The translations under genes and the position numbers were made by a program. The notes under the pieces were generated by a model. The model saw only the letters and a program-made list of their open reading frames with translations, was not told where the DNA came from and did not search any database. This document shows positions 23,601 through 33,754 of a stretch of 64,000 nt of DNA, piece by piece (position 1 is the first letter of the stretch; the number at the start of each line of letters is the position of its first letter). Source of the stretch: Agapanthus africanus (lineage: Eukaryota; Streptophyta; Magnoliopsida; Asparagales; Amaryllidaceae); the NCBI GenBank assembly GCA_030015575.1, contig CM057342.1:623501348-623565347 (forward strand), written 5' to 3'.

Positions 23601-24580
23601 ATGACATTCTCTTAATAGGAAATGACATTCCTATGCTACAATCTGTCAAGGGGTTCTTGTCACAAAGGTTCTCCATGAAAGACCTGGGTGATGCCTCATA
23701 CATCCTGGGGATCCGGATCCATCGTGATAGATCCAAGAGGATATTGGGACTTTCTCAGTCCAGGTACATCGACACCATAGTGAAGAGATTCAGTATGGAA
23801 GATTCCAAGCGCGGTAACCTACCGGCTTGTCACGGGATCACCCTCTCTAAAGAGATGTCTCCCAAGACTGATTTGGAGAGGGATCGCATGTCTATTATAC
23901 CCTACGCTTCTGCGGTAGGCTCTATAATGTATGCGATGTTGTGTACCAGACCGGATGTAGCTTATGCACTAAGTGTGGTAAGCCGGTATCAGTCTAACCC
24001 TGGGGAGAAACACTGGATAGCAGTAAAGAACATTCTCAAGTACCTGAGAAGGACTAAGGAGATGTTCTTGGTGTATGGCGGAAAAGACCTCCAGATCGAG
24101 GCCTTTGCTGACTCCAGCTTCCAGAGTGACAAGGATGATTCCAAGTCCATGTCGGGTTTTGTCTTCACCCTCAATGGAGGGGCGGTGTGTTGGAAGAGTT
24201 CCAAACAGGAAACCGTTGCAGACTCGACGATGGAAGCGGAATACATCGCTGCATCTGATGCCGCAAAAGAAGCTGTCTGGATGAGGAAGTTCTTGAAAGA
24301 ACTTCAGGTGGTTCCGTCCATTGTTGACCCAATACCTCTGTATTGCGACAACAACGGGGCTATAGCTTTAGCGAAGGAACCCAGGTCCCATCAGAGATCC
24401 AGGCACATCTTGAGGCGGTATCACCTGATCAGGGAGATCGTGGATCGCAAGGAGATCGAGGTTCGGAGGGTTGCTTCAGAAGAGAACACTGCAGATCCAT
24501 TCACCAAGGCCCTACCCCAGACTCAGTTCGAGCGGCTGATCGAGATGATAGGTCTTCGATACGCCAGTACATGGCCTTAG
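20630..24580 (+). CDS. A1 gag-pol polyprotein (1316 aa)
   Basis: A single open frame in normal copia order. Gag fills about residues 1-255 and ends in a CCHC zinc knuckle (CFFCHKKGHWKNDC, about 256-269) after a lysine-rich stretch. The aspartic protease motif DTGSG is at about 306. A His-His-Cys-Cys gag-pre-integrase domain spans about 441-475. The integrase triad is D502, D565 and E601, with the usual 35-residue spacing between the last two. Reverse transcriptase has YVDD at about 989-992. RNase H includes FADSSF near 1161. The length is normal for plant copia. The start chosen is the first in-frame ATG; the open frame extends six codons upstream without an ATG. The polyprotein would form particles, copy element RNA and integrate the cDNA. 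It looks whole; activity is not shown by sequence alone. Confidence 0.96.
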   Translation: MTGLKLLLDKNKLTGPNYKDWLRNVKIAITYDKLGYLLTTKAPPVPGPTSSVADKEIRKTWEIDSAKAKCLLLASMDNEHQRRHENMDMESILLHTKELYGEQSRIARYEASKKLFSTRMAVGSSVAEHVLKMIGYIEELADLGITLESELYTDIVLQSLPSTYAQFILNFNLQEKEVELSELLNMLRSAEGTLQKGRETSTLFVGGSSSSRSKAKAKGKKKKAPAKPRGGVSKVDTKGKGKATKIAGKLVDKEECFFCHKKGHWKNDCRAWKARTQELKQVAASASGVYVIENCLSINSTSWVLDTGSGSHICNSLQALRNRRDLKAGDMTLRVANGASMDAKAVGDYHLGMSDGHVLVLRNCFFVPNATCNIISVSLVSKEGYEFAFVSNVVNIHLNQVLIGSGTLSNGIYVLNQPQIFNVQNTHKRKSPEINQTFLWHCRLGHINERRLTKLHTEGYLNAFEYQSYATCQSCLKGKMTKTPFTGHGVRASELLGLVHSDVCGPMSTHARSGHSYFITFTDDFSRYGYVFLMKHKSEAFGKFQEYKNEVEKQTGKSIKILRSDRGGEYLSAEFLDYLKENGILSQLTPPYTPQHNGVSERRNRTLLDMVRSMMSNAELPRSFWGYALEAAAYLLNKAPTKTVPTTPYEMWTGKKPCLNYLKVWGCPAFVKKQHADKLEARSVQCKFVGYPRNSRGYLFYSAEEQKVFVSQHARFLETEFLETQISGNTIELEEIPEPQTVTESLVEPEGSTEQDIPTPLRRSSRQSHPPERYCGFLIDGDREDCIIDYDEPTSFQQAVQSVDSVKWLDAMRTEMESMYTNKVWTLDIAPDGVKPVGCKWIFKRKIGVDGQVETYKARLVAKGFRQRPGLDYDETFSPVAMLKSIRILLAIAAFHDYEIWQMDVMTAFLNGNLEECVYMDQPEGFIQSGSSGKVCKLLKSIYGLKQASRSWNICFDETVKEFDFIKNPDEPCIYSRFVARTVVFLVLYVDDILLIGNDIPMLQSVKGFLSQRFSMKDLGDASYILGIRIHRDRSKRILGLSQSRYIDTIVKRFSMEDSKRGNLPACHGITLSKEMSPKTDLERDRMSIIPYASAVGSIMYAMLCTRPDVAYALSVVSRYQSNPGEKHWIAVKNILKYLRRTKEMFLVYGGKDLQIEAFADSSFQSDKDDSKSMSGFVFTLNGGAVCWKSSKQETVADSTMEAEYIAASDAAKEAVWMRKFLKELQVVPSIVDPIPLYCDNNGAIALAKEPRSHQRSRHILRRYHLIREIVDRKEIEVRRVASEENTADPFTKALPQTQFERLIEMIGLRYASTWP

Positions 24581-24581
24581 T

Positions 24582-24594
24582 GCAAGTGGGAGAT
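24582..24594 (+). other. A1 polypurine tract
   Basis: GCAAGTGGGAGAT directly precedes the 3' LTR; it is the primer site for plus-strand synthesis. The same tract is seen in A2, A3 and B2. Confidence 0.93.
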
Positions 24595-26673
24595 TGTTAG
24601 TGTATATGCCCTAGAGGCCATTACTGTATCATACTAGTTTGTATATTACTTAATGGAAGCTTGGGATATTCACCTTGTATAAACAATCTTGCTCAATATA
24701 GTAGTATGCTACTTGGTTTGTTTCTACTTCAATGTGTACTTGTGTTTATTTCAGTATATCACTTATACGCATTAGTGGAGCCCTTAGGATCTTTGCTTGA
24801 TTACCAGCGTTGTGATGGCAGTCACACTAGTGGGGGCTGGGTAATCTATAGGCACATCCTTATACAGGTCCCTAGTCGTAGGACTATCGAGACAGGGCAT
24901 CGATACTCCGGAGTAGACTAGCGTATGCGCTTCTCATCCCAGTGTGGGAGATGGTCTGTCCCACAGCCATCAGTACGTCGTACTGGAGATAGTATACGGG
25001 TGCTCGTTGGGTTACGAGTACACTGGACAGGACTCGTCGGGAACTGACAGGTTGGTATTATACCTATCGTCAGTTATCAGTTCCCAGGTGACATGAGTAC
25101 AGCTTAGTCCGCTGACTTGACACTGACACTTCGCCTCGAGTGTGTTCCCACTGCACTTTGATCACTACCCTACCACGGCTCAAAGGAGTCGTGCAAACAG
25201 GTGGTGGTTGGGTGCAGTCCCGAAGCACTTGGAGGCAGTGACGGTTAGACAGGATTCGTCTCTCCCGGTATTGGGGGTTGACATCGCGCTGTGTCTAGGA
25301 GAGCCATTACACGAGTAGTCCCTGGCCAGGGCAAGCGAGATATACTGGTAGGTTTCCAGTGTTATCTCAGGGTGTTTTGGGCTTCACTCCGACACGACTT
25401 GTACCGCTATTGGGGGACTGACGTTTTACCGCCCCCTAGGCCCGCCATGCGATGTATCAGACGAACAGACCGGACTGTACGGAGAATGTCACATTCAGAC
25501 TCAGTAGGAGTTCAGATGGGGTTTCACCTCGTCAGCCTTCTTGTCGGCATCTACCTGGGGACCGTTACGCACAGCTAGTGCCGCTTGCGGTCTGTGGTTA
25601 AACCCACTGCCAGCGTAGTGTCGAGTCTTTAGAGTCCCACACAGAGGGTATTCGCCTCTGGGCAAAACAGAGTAGAGGTCGCATAGTTTTGCGACAGGGT
25701 TCGTTCTCATCCGCGCACTTGTGCACGTTTGGAGTCCGGACGGATTATACTGGCAGGCTCTGGTTTGAGCCAGATACTGGTATATGTTTTGGGGGTTGCT
25801 TTTATCTCTTGGTATTCTTGTTCCTCGGAACGAGAATACAGGTGTGTATGCACGGTTGCTTGAGGCGGAGAATGAGGTATTTCATTAGGGTTTCGGAACG
25901 GGTGCGTATGCACAGTTGACAGTTATCTTTTTCCAAACCCTAATGGATTTATATATTATCTATTAATAATAGTAATTAAATGAGAATTATGTTATGGTTG
26001 ATTTTTTGTTGACTTGTTGACCATGGTTGACTTGTTGACCATTGACTACCATCATGCTCTAAAAAGTCTTCCTTGATTCATGCTTACTTTTTATTAAATG
26101 AAGCATGGTTGTGGTCATTCCAAATACTACCATCAACTATTCTCATTTTCAATTATTATCATTTAGATAATATTTTTCTTTTGCATTATGGTTGCAAGAA
26201 AGAGAAAAGATATCTCATTCTATCATAACCTCTCTCTCTCCTCATTTCATCTTCTTCTTCCTCTAGCAAAGAGAAACCTTCTCATGTGTTGAGAATCATT
26301 CTCTTTAAAAGGAAAAGCAAACCCTAATCACTCTCTACTCATTCTAGGATGAAGGTTTAGCAAGCCGGAAACCCTAGTTCACTCAAAGATCGAGGAAGAG
26401 CCCAAAGTCGAACCTTCGAGGTGGATCCATCTTCGACGGGAGAAGGCGACGAAAAGAGAACCATCAACCTCTACAAGGTTTGAAGAAGAAGGAGTTCAAG
26501 TTTAGGTATAACCATCTTCCATAGTAGCTAACTCTCTTTAGCTAGAATACTAGTTTTAGTTTAGACAACGATCCCGACCTTGTTTAGTCCATGTTGCCTC
26601 TTGCGATAAAAATTCGTCTTTTATACCGTTTCCGCTTCCCCGTAAGCATCGGGGGTCGCAATATGGACTTACA
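24595..26673 (+). repeat. A1 3' LTR (2,079 bp)
   Basis: Same length as the 5' LTR, with three differences by eye, all transitions and all in the last roughly 155 bp. Palindrome at 25320-25331; W-box cluster at 26009-26047. Followed by GGAGT and the rest of the A3 LTR. Confidence 0.97.
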
Positions 26674-26678
26674 GGAGT

Positions 26679-28525
26679 GGTCTGAACGGCTCCTCCTCGT
26701 CGTCTTCTCTTTGCCGAAGAAGGATCCACCCGAAGGCCTCTACCTTGAGCTCCTACCTCAACCTAGAGGTAACTAAAGTGCTTGGCTTGCTAAACCTAGA
26801 ACCCTAGAATGAGTAGAGTGAAGTCTTGAAGGTTTTATCTCAAGAGCTCATGGTTCTCAACACATGAAAGATGAGAGCTTTGAGAGGAAGTGGGAGAGCT
26901 ATGAGAGAGAATGAGCGAGAGAGAATGAGGATATTTTAGCAACCATACTCTCATATTAGTGAATTATGAAATAATAATAAGAATTAAAGAAATTGTGATG
27001 GTTCATTTGGAATGACCATTATCATTTCACATTAAATGAATTTTGCAAGAATCAAGAAGCATCTTTCATGTGAAATGATGATGGTCAAATTGTCAACATA
27101 AGTCAACCGGTCAACCATAGTCAAAAAGTCAACATAAGTCAAATGGTTAACCTAACCATGGCACAATTATCTTTAATTAATATCATTAATCATATCTCTC
27201 ATTCTCATTAGGGTTTGGAAAAAGTCAATGGTCAACAACCTTAATGAGAATTCTCTGCCTCTGTCAACTGTGCATACACACCCGCATCCGTGTTCCGAGG
27301 AATACGAATACAATGAGACAAAACCAATCCCAAAACAAATATTAGGATCTGGCTTAAACCAAAGCCCGCTAGTTAAAACTGCCCGGACATCAAACGTGCA
27401 CAAGTGCGCGAATGTGAACGAACCCCGTCGCAAAACCATGCGACCTCTACTTTGTTTTGCCCAAAGGCGAATAACCCTCTGTGTGGTACTCTAAAGACTC
27501 GACACTACGCTGGCAGTGGGTTTAACCACAGGCCGCAAGCGGTACTAGCTGTACGTAACGGTCCCCAGGTAGATGCCGAAAAGAAGACTGATGAGGTGAA
27601 CCCATCCGAACTCCTACTGAGCCTGAATGTGACAGTCTCCGTACAGTCTGGTCTGTTCGTCTGAGAGTATCGCATGGCGGGCCTAGGGGGCGGTAAACGT
27701 CAGTCCGCTAATAGCGGTAGAAGTCGTGTCGGGGTGTAGCCCCGAACACCCTGAGATAACACTGGGAATGCTACCAGTATATCTTGCTTGCCCTGGCCAG
27801 GGACTTTGTGTAATGGCTCTCCTAGACACAGCGCGATATCAACCCCCAACACCGGGAGAGACGAATCCTGTCTAACCGTCACTGCCTCCAAGTGCTTCGG
27901 GACTGCACCCAACTGCTACTTGTTTGCACGACTCATTTGAGCCATGGTAGGGTAGCAATCTAAGAACAGTGGGAACACACTCGAGGTGAAGTGACAGTGT
28001 CAAGTCAACGGACTAAGTTGTACTCATGTCACCTGGGAATTGTTAACTGACGATAGGCATAATACCAACCAACAGTCCCCAGCGACTCCTGTCCAGTGTT
28101 CTCGTAACCTAACGAGCACTTGCATACTATCTCAAGTACGACGTACTGATGGCTGTGGGACAGACCATCTCCCCTCCTGGGATGAGAAGCGTATACACTA
28201 GTCTACTCTGGAGTATCGATGCCCTGTCTCGATAATCCTACGACTAGGGACCTGTATAAGGATGTGCTTGTAGATTACCCAGCCCCCACTAGTGTGACTG
28301 CCATCACAACGCTGGTAATCAAGCAAAGATTCTAAGGGCTCCACTAATGTGTATAGGCGATATGCTAAAAGAAACACATGCACACATTAAAATAGAAACA
28401 AACCAAGTAGCATACTACCATTTTGAGCAAGATTGTCTATACAACTATGAACATACCAAGCTTCCATTAAGTAATATACAAACTAGTATGATATAGTAAT
28501 GGCCTCTAGGGCATATATACTAACA
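26679..28525 (-). repeat. A3 3' LTR, inner piece (1.85 kb)
   Basis: Continues the LTR cut at 16524 and ends TATACTAACA next to the A3 polypurine tract (reverse complement ATCTCCCACTTGCAC). Contains CCCTGGCCAGGG at 27791-27802 and GTCAA-rich W-box-like repeats near 27085-27150. Together with the piece at 16329 the LTR is about 2.04 kb. Confidence 0.93.
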
Positions 28526-28539
28526 ATCTCCCACTTGCA

Positions 28540-31207
28540 CTAAGGCCATGTACTGGCGTATCGAAGACCTATCATCTCGATCAGCCGCTCGAACTGAGTC
28601 TGGGGTATGGCCTTCGTGAATGGATCTGCAGTGTTATCTTCTATAGCAACCCTTCGAACCTCGATCACCCGGCGATCTACGATCTCCCTGATCAGGTGTT
28701 ACCGCCTCAAGATGTGTCTGGACTTCTGATGGGACCTGAGTTCCTTCGCTAAAGCTATAGCCCCGTTGTTGTCACAATACAGAGGTATTGCATCAACAAT
28801 GGACGGAACCACCTGAAGTTCTGTCAAGAACTTTCTCATCCAGACGGCTTCCTTTGCGGCATCAGATGTAGCGATATACTCCGCTTCCATCGTCGAGTCA
28901 GTAATGGTTTCCTGTTTGGAACTCTTCCAACACACCGCCCCTCCATTGAGGGTAAAGACATAACCTGACATGGATTTGGAGTCATCCTTGTCACTCTGGA
29001 AGCTGGAATCAGCAAAGGCCTCCATCTGGAGGTCTTTTCCGCCGTAAACCAAAAACATATCCTTAGTCCTTCTCAGGTACTTCAGAATGTTCTTTACCGC
29101 TTACCAGTGCTTCTCCCCAGGGTTTGACTGATACCGTCTTACCACACTCAGTGCACTACATCTGGTCTGGTACACAACATCGCAAACATTATAGAGCCTA
29201 CCGCGGAGGCGTAGGGTATAATAGACATGTGATCCCTTTCCAAATCAGTCTTAGGAGACATCTCTTTGGAGAGGGTGATCCCGTGACAAGCCAGTAGATT
29301 ACCACGCTTGGAATCTTCCATACTGAATCTTTTGAGTATGGTGTCGATGTACCTGGACTGTAAAAGTCCTAATATCCTCTTAGACCTATCACGATGGATC
29401 CGGATCCCCAGAATATAAGAGGCATCACCCAGGTCTTTCATGGAGAACCTGTGTGACAAGAACCCTTTGACAGATTGTAGCATAGGAATGTCATTTCCTA
29501 TCAAGAGAATGTCATCCACGTATAAAACGAGGAATACGACAGTTCGTGCTACAATTTTACTATAAATGCATGGTTCATCTGGATTTTTATAAAGCCAATT
29601 TTTTTGACTGTCTCATCAAAACAGATGTTTCAACTCCGCGATGCTTGCTTTAGTCCATAAATGGACTTAAGCAACTTGCACATCTTCCTACTGCTCCCAC
29701 TCTGAATGAAACCCTCTGGCTGGTCCATATAGACACACTCCTCTAAATTTCCATTTAGAAAAGCGGTCTTTACGTCCATCTGCCAAATCTCATAATCGTG
29801 GAAGGAAGCAATGGCAAGAAGGATCCGAATTGATTTAAGCATAGCCACTGGAGAAAAGGTTTCTTCATAGTCCAAACCAGGTCTTTGACGAAAACCCTTT
29901 GCAACAAGTCTAGCCTTATAGGTCTCAACCTGTCCATCTACACCAATCTTCCTTTTGAAGATCCATTTGCAGCCTACGGGTTTTACCCCTTCTGGAGCAA
30001 CGTCCAAAGTCCATACTTTGTTGGTGTACATGGACTCCATTTCGGTCCACATTGCATCCAGCCATTTTACCGAGTCAGTGCTCTGAATGGCCTGCTGGAA
30101 GCTAGTCGGCTCATCATTATCAATGATGCAATCCTCTCTATCCCCGTCTATGAGAAAAACGTAGTATCTCTCGGGCGGATGAGACTGCCTACTACTCTTG
30201 CGGAGTGGCGCAGGAATGTCCTGTTCTTTCGAACCTTGTTGTTCTACTAAGTTTTCAGTAATAGCTTGCGGTTCTGGGATTTCTTCCAGTTCTATTGCGC
30301 TCCCACTTATCTGATTTTCCAAAAATTCAGTTTCCAAAAAGCAGGCATGACGAGGAAAAAAAACCTTTCGTTACTCTGCGTAATAGAAGAAATATCCCTT
30401 GGAGTTCTTTGGATATCCCACAAACTTACACTGTACTGAGCACGCCTCGAGTTTGTCAGCATGCTGCTTTTTGACATAAGCTGGACATCCCCACGTCTTA
30501 ATGTGCTTAAGATAGGGTATCTTCCCACTCCACATCTGATATGGTGTGGTAGGCACTGTCTTAGTTGGAGATCGGTTCAAAAGATATGCAGCTGATTCTA
30601 GTGCATATGCCCAGAATGATTGCGGCAATTCAGCGTTACTCATCATGGAACGTACCATATCCAATAGGGTTCGGTTCCGTCTCTCCGATACACCATTATG
30701 TTGTGGAGTGTGTGGAGGAGTATGTTGAGAGAGCATTCTCTTTTATGTAATCCAGGAACTCGGCACTTAAGTATTCACCACCTCGATCAGATCTCAGTGT
30801 CTTGATACTTTTGCCTGTTTGTTTTTCTACTTCATTCTTGTATTCCTGGAATTTTCCAAAGGCTTCAGATTTATGCTTCATTAAGAAGATATATCCATAC
30901 CTCGAAAAATCATCCGTGAAAGTAATGAAGTAAGAATAACCACTTCGCGTATGTGTAGACATTGAACCACATACATCGCTGTGTACGAGTCCCAAGAGCT
31001 CGCTCGCTCTTACTCCGTGTCCAGTGAACGGAGTCTTTGTCATCTTTCCTTTGAGACATGATTGACAAGTTGCATATGATTGATATTCGAATGGATCCAA
31101 ATATCCTTCTTTATGCAACTTAGTTAACCTTGTCTCATTGATGTGACCCAGTCTACAAGGCCATAAGAAAGCATGATTTATTTCTGGAGATTTTCTTTTG
31201 TGTGTAT
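28540..31207 (-). pseudogene. A3 pol fossil: integrase, reverse transcriptase, RNase H
   Basis: The minus strand encodes, from right to left, gag-pre-integrase (YATCQSCLKGKMTKTPFTGH), integrase core (LVHSDVCGSMSTHTRSG, KSIKTLRSDRGGEYLSAEF), reverse transcriptase (FRQRPGLDYEETFSPVAMLK, DDILLIGNDIPMLQSV) and RNase H (EAFADSSFQSDKDDSKS). It is close to A1 in sequence. It is the downstream part of the A3 frame, separated from its gag (51749-53020) by the A2 insertion. Several breaks; not functional. Confidence 0.9.
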
Positions 31208-31543
31208 TGTAAGTCCACGTTGCGACCCCCGGTTCTTACGGGGAGGCGGAAACGGTATAAAAATCAAATTTTTAGCGCATGGGGAAACATGGACTAAACA
31301 AGGTCGGGATCGTGTCTAAACTAAACTAGCAAACATGCAAAGGAGAGTTAACTACTCGGCAAAGTGGTTATACCTAACTTGAACTCCTTCTTCTTGAAAC
31401 CTAGTAGAGGTTGATGGATCTTTCCTCGTAGCCTTCTTCTGTGAAAGATGGATCCACCTGAGGGTTCAACCTTCGGGCTCTTTCTCGAACTTAGAGTGAC
31501 TAGGATCTCCGGCTTGCTAAACCTTGAACCCTAGAGAGAGTAG
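31208..31543 (-). repeat. A2 3' LTR, outer piece (336 bp)
   Basis: Starts TGTAAGTCCACGTTGCGACC as the LTR at 49662 does, and is cut by B2 after AGTAG (31539-31543). Continues at 41908. Confidence 0.93.
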
Positions 31544-33740
31544 TGTTAGTTATATGTATGCCCTAGAGGCCATTACTGTACATTGGATGTATATTGTAGT
31601 GGATGCTGGGATATATATAGGGAGGACTTTCTTGCTCGACATGATAGTATGCTATCTGGTTGCTCTTTACCTTAACGTGTACACATATTGTCTCTCTATT
31701 ACATGTTGGTAAAGCCCTTAGGATCTGTACTTGACTACCTGGACTATGATGCGGATCATACTAGTGGGGACATGGTAGTCCATAAGTACATCCTTCAAAG
31801 TCCCTAGTCGTGGGTGTATCGAGACGGGGCATCGATATACCAGAGTAGACTAGCGTGTACCTTTTCGACCCATACAGATGGGCGATGGATGATCTCATAT
31901 CCATTGGTGTTTGACATCAGAGGAGATATACGGGTGCTCAGTAGAGACTGGGTACACTGGACGGAGTCGCCGAGAACTCCCAGATGGTATTATACCTCAC
32001 GTCAGATGGCAGTTCTCTGGTGACACTGGTACAGAGTAGTCTGTTGACCCGAGATCGTCATAGAGTCTTGTGTGGTTCCCACTGTGCTTTGATTTCCATC
32101 TTACCACGTCTAAGTGGGCGTGCAAAACGATGGTTTTTGGTACAGTCCCGAGTCACATGGAGGCAATGAGCGATAGGAGGGGATTCGTCTCTCCCGGTAT
32201 AGGGGGTTGATGTTGCGCTGTGTTCGATTGGCTATAACAGGAATTCCCTGGCCAGGGTTGCTGAGATATACTGGTAAGTGTTACCAGTAGTTTCTCGAAT
32301 TGTTATAGACCTCATATCGACACGACTTATCAAGCTATTGGGGTCTGACGTTTACCTCCCCTAGGCAAGATATGCGACATATCAGACGATCAGACCGGAC
32401 TGTACGGTAGTGTTACTGGTTGGATTCACTGGAGTGTGAGCGGGCTTGCTCGTCGATCTTCAGATCGCTCAATACCCGGGTGGCCGTTACGTTTAGCAGA
32501 CCGCTTGCGGCTTGTGGATGTTTGATATGATCATCATCTGCTGCCGGCGTATTGACGAGTCTTTAGAGTCCTACACAGAGGTTTCCTGGCTCAAGCGAAA
32601 CGAAATAGGAGCGCATATGAGATATGTGTGGGACCGAGAATGATACCAGTATGTGATACTGTATTCGATTCTCACGATGTGACATTGATCGGTTATATGC
32701 GATATAGCCGGATTATCGGATCAAGTGTTGATTCGATAAGTTGTTACTAATGATACCTGTCGGTTTTGTGCGACATGACCGGATCATTGAATCAAGTGTT
32801 GATTTAATGATTTAATGCATAATTATATATTTGATATATTACTTTGCATTAACTAGTATAGGTTCACTTTAAATGGATTTTCTCGCTCGGGTGTGCGCAT
32901 TGCATATGCGATATGATTTTGTGCACTTGCTTGTATCATGTTTGATGATACATGCAATACTTGGTTGAATGTATGTTTAAACCATAGTTAGTTAATGGTT
33001 AAGGGTTTTAAATGATTTATTTATTGTTTTATTTATTTTTGGCAAAAGGAAAATGGTGGCTTTATTTATTTCTTTTGTTGAAGTTTCTTGAACTTTTGAA
33101 AAGTCCACCATTTTTGTTTTATGCCAAACCCTAACCACTCACTAATTTTGGTTAACTCTCTACACTTAACTATGGTAAGTGTTATGATAAGATTGAATTT
33201 TCTTTTCTATTCATTTAACTTATCATAATATTTATCATCTTCTTCCTCTTCTTCTTCTTCATGAAGATACCTTCCTCCATCAATGGTGATTGATGCATAT
33301 GAGTGAGAAATCCAATTCTAAAGTCTACCCACTTCCTATTTCTTCATCCTCTACCTCTTGCCAAGTAGTAGAGTGTGTTTCCTTCACAAGTTTTCATGGC
33401 TTGGTGAAGGTGGAGCTTGATTTAGCGATGCCTCGACGTAGATCATCTTCGGCATGGACATCGACGACCTAGCTCGCTTATTCTTCGACGAAGCCGACGC
33501 TGGAGTCCGGATTCTTTTTGGACAGCGGAGGGGACTTCGTTGTGGAGCTATGGAGGTGGAGCACCGGATCTAAAAAGGTTGTATTTCCGTTTCCTTATAG
33601 TTAAGTTGTTAACTAGTTACTTTGTTCGCCTAGAAATCTAGCCAACGATCCGTAGTTTAGGGTTTCTCGGCACCGTAAAATTTTATATTGGCATGGTTGA
33701 TGCCTTGTGAGACCTCATTAGGGTGCCTAGGAACCCTACA
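31544..33740 (+). repeat. B2 5' LTR (2.2 kb)
   Basis: Starts TGTTAGTTATATGTATGCCC and ends GCCTAGGAACCCTACA, directly before the primer site. Palindrome CCCTGGCCAGGG at 32246-32257. Confidence 0.95.
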
Positions 33741-33741
33741 G

Positions 33742-33754
33742 TGGTATCAGAGCC
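33742..33754 (+). other. B2 primer binding site
   Basis: TGGTATCAGAGCC, one base after the LTR; same initiator tRNA-Met site as A1. Confidence 0.95.

Larger units (their letters stand above)
16525..26673 (+). mobile_element. A1: complete, very young copia element (Angela/BARE-like)
   Basis: A 10,149-bp element with two 2,079-bp LTRs, primer site, 2-kb leader, one open gag-pol frame and polypurine tract, flanked by GGAGT at 16520-16524 and 26674-26678. It inserted in plus orientation into the 3' LTR of A3, which is on the minus strand. I found only three differences between its LTRs, so insertion was recent (well under 0.2 million years at usual plant rates). It looks whole. The LTR start and polypurine tract resemble the BARE/Angela lineage, which is also known for long LTRs and long leaders. 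It is the only apparently complete element here and could be the source of proteins for decayed relatives. Confidence 0.97.
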
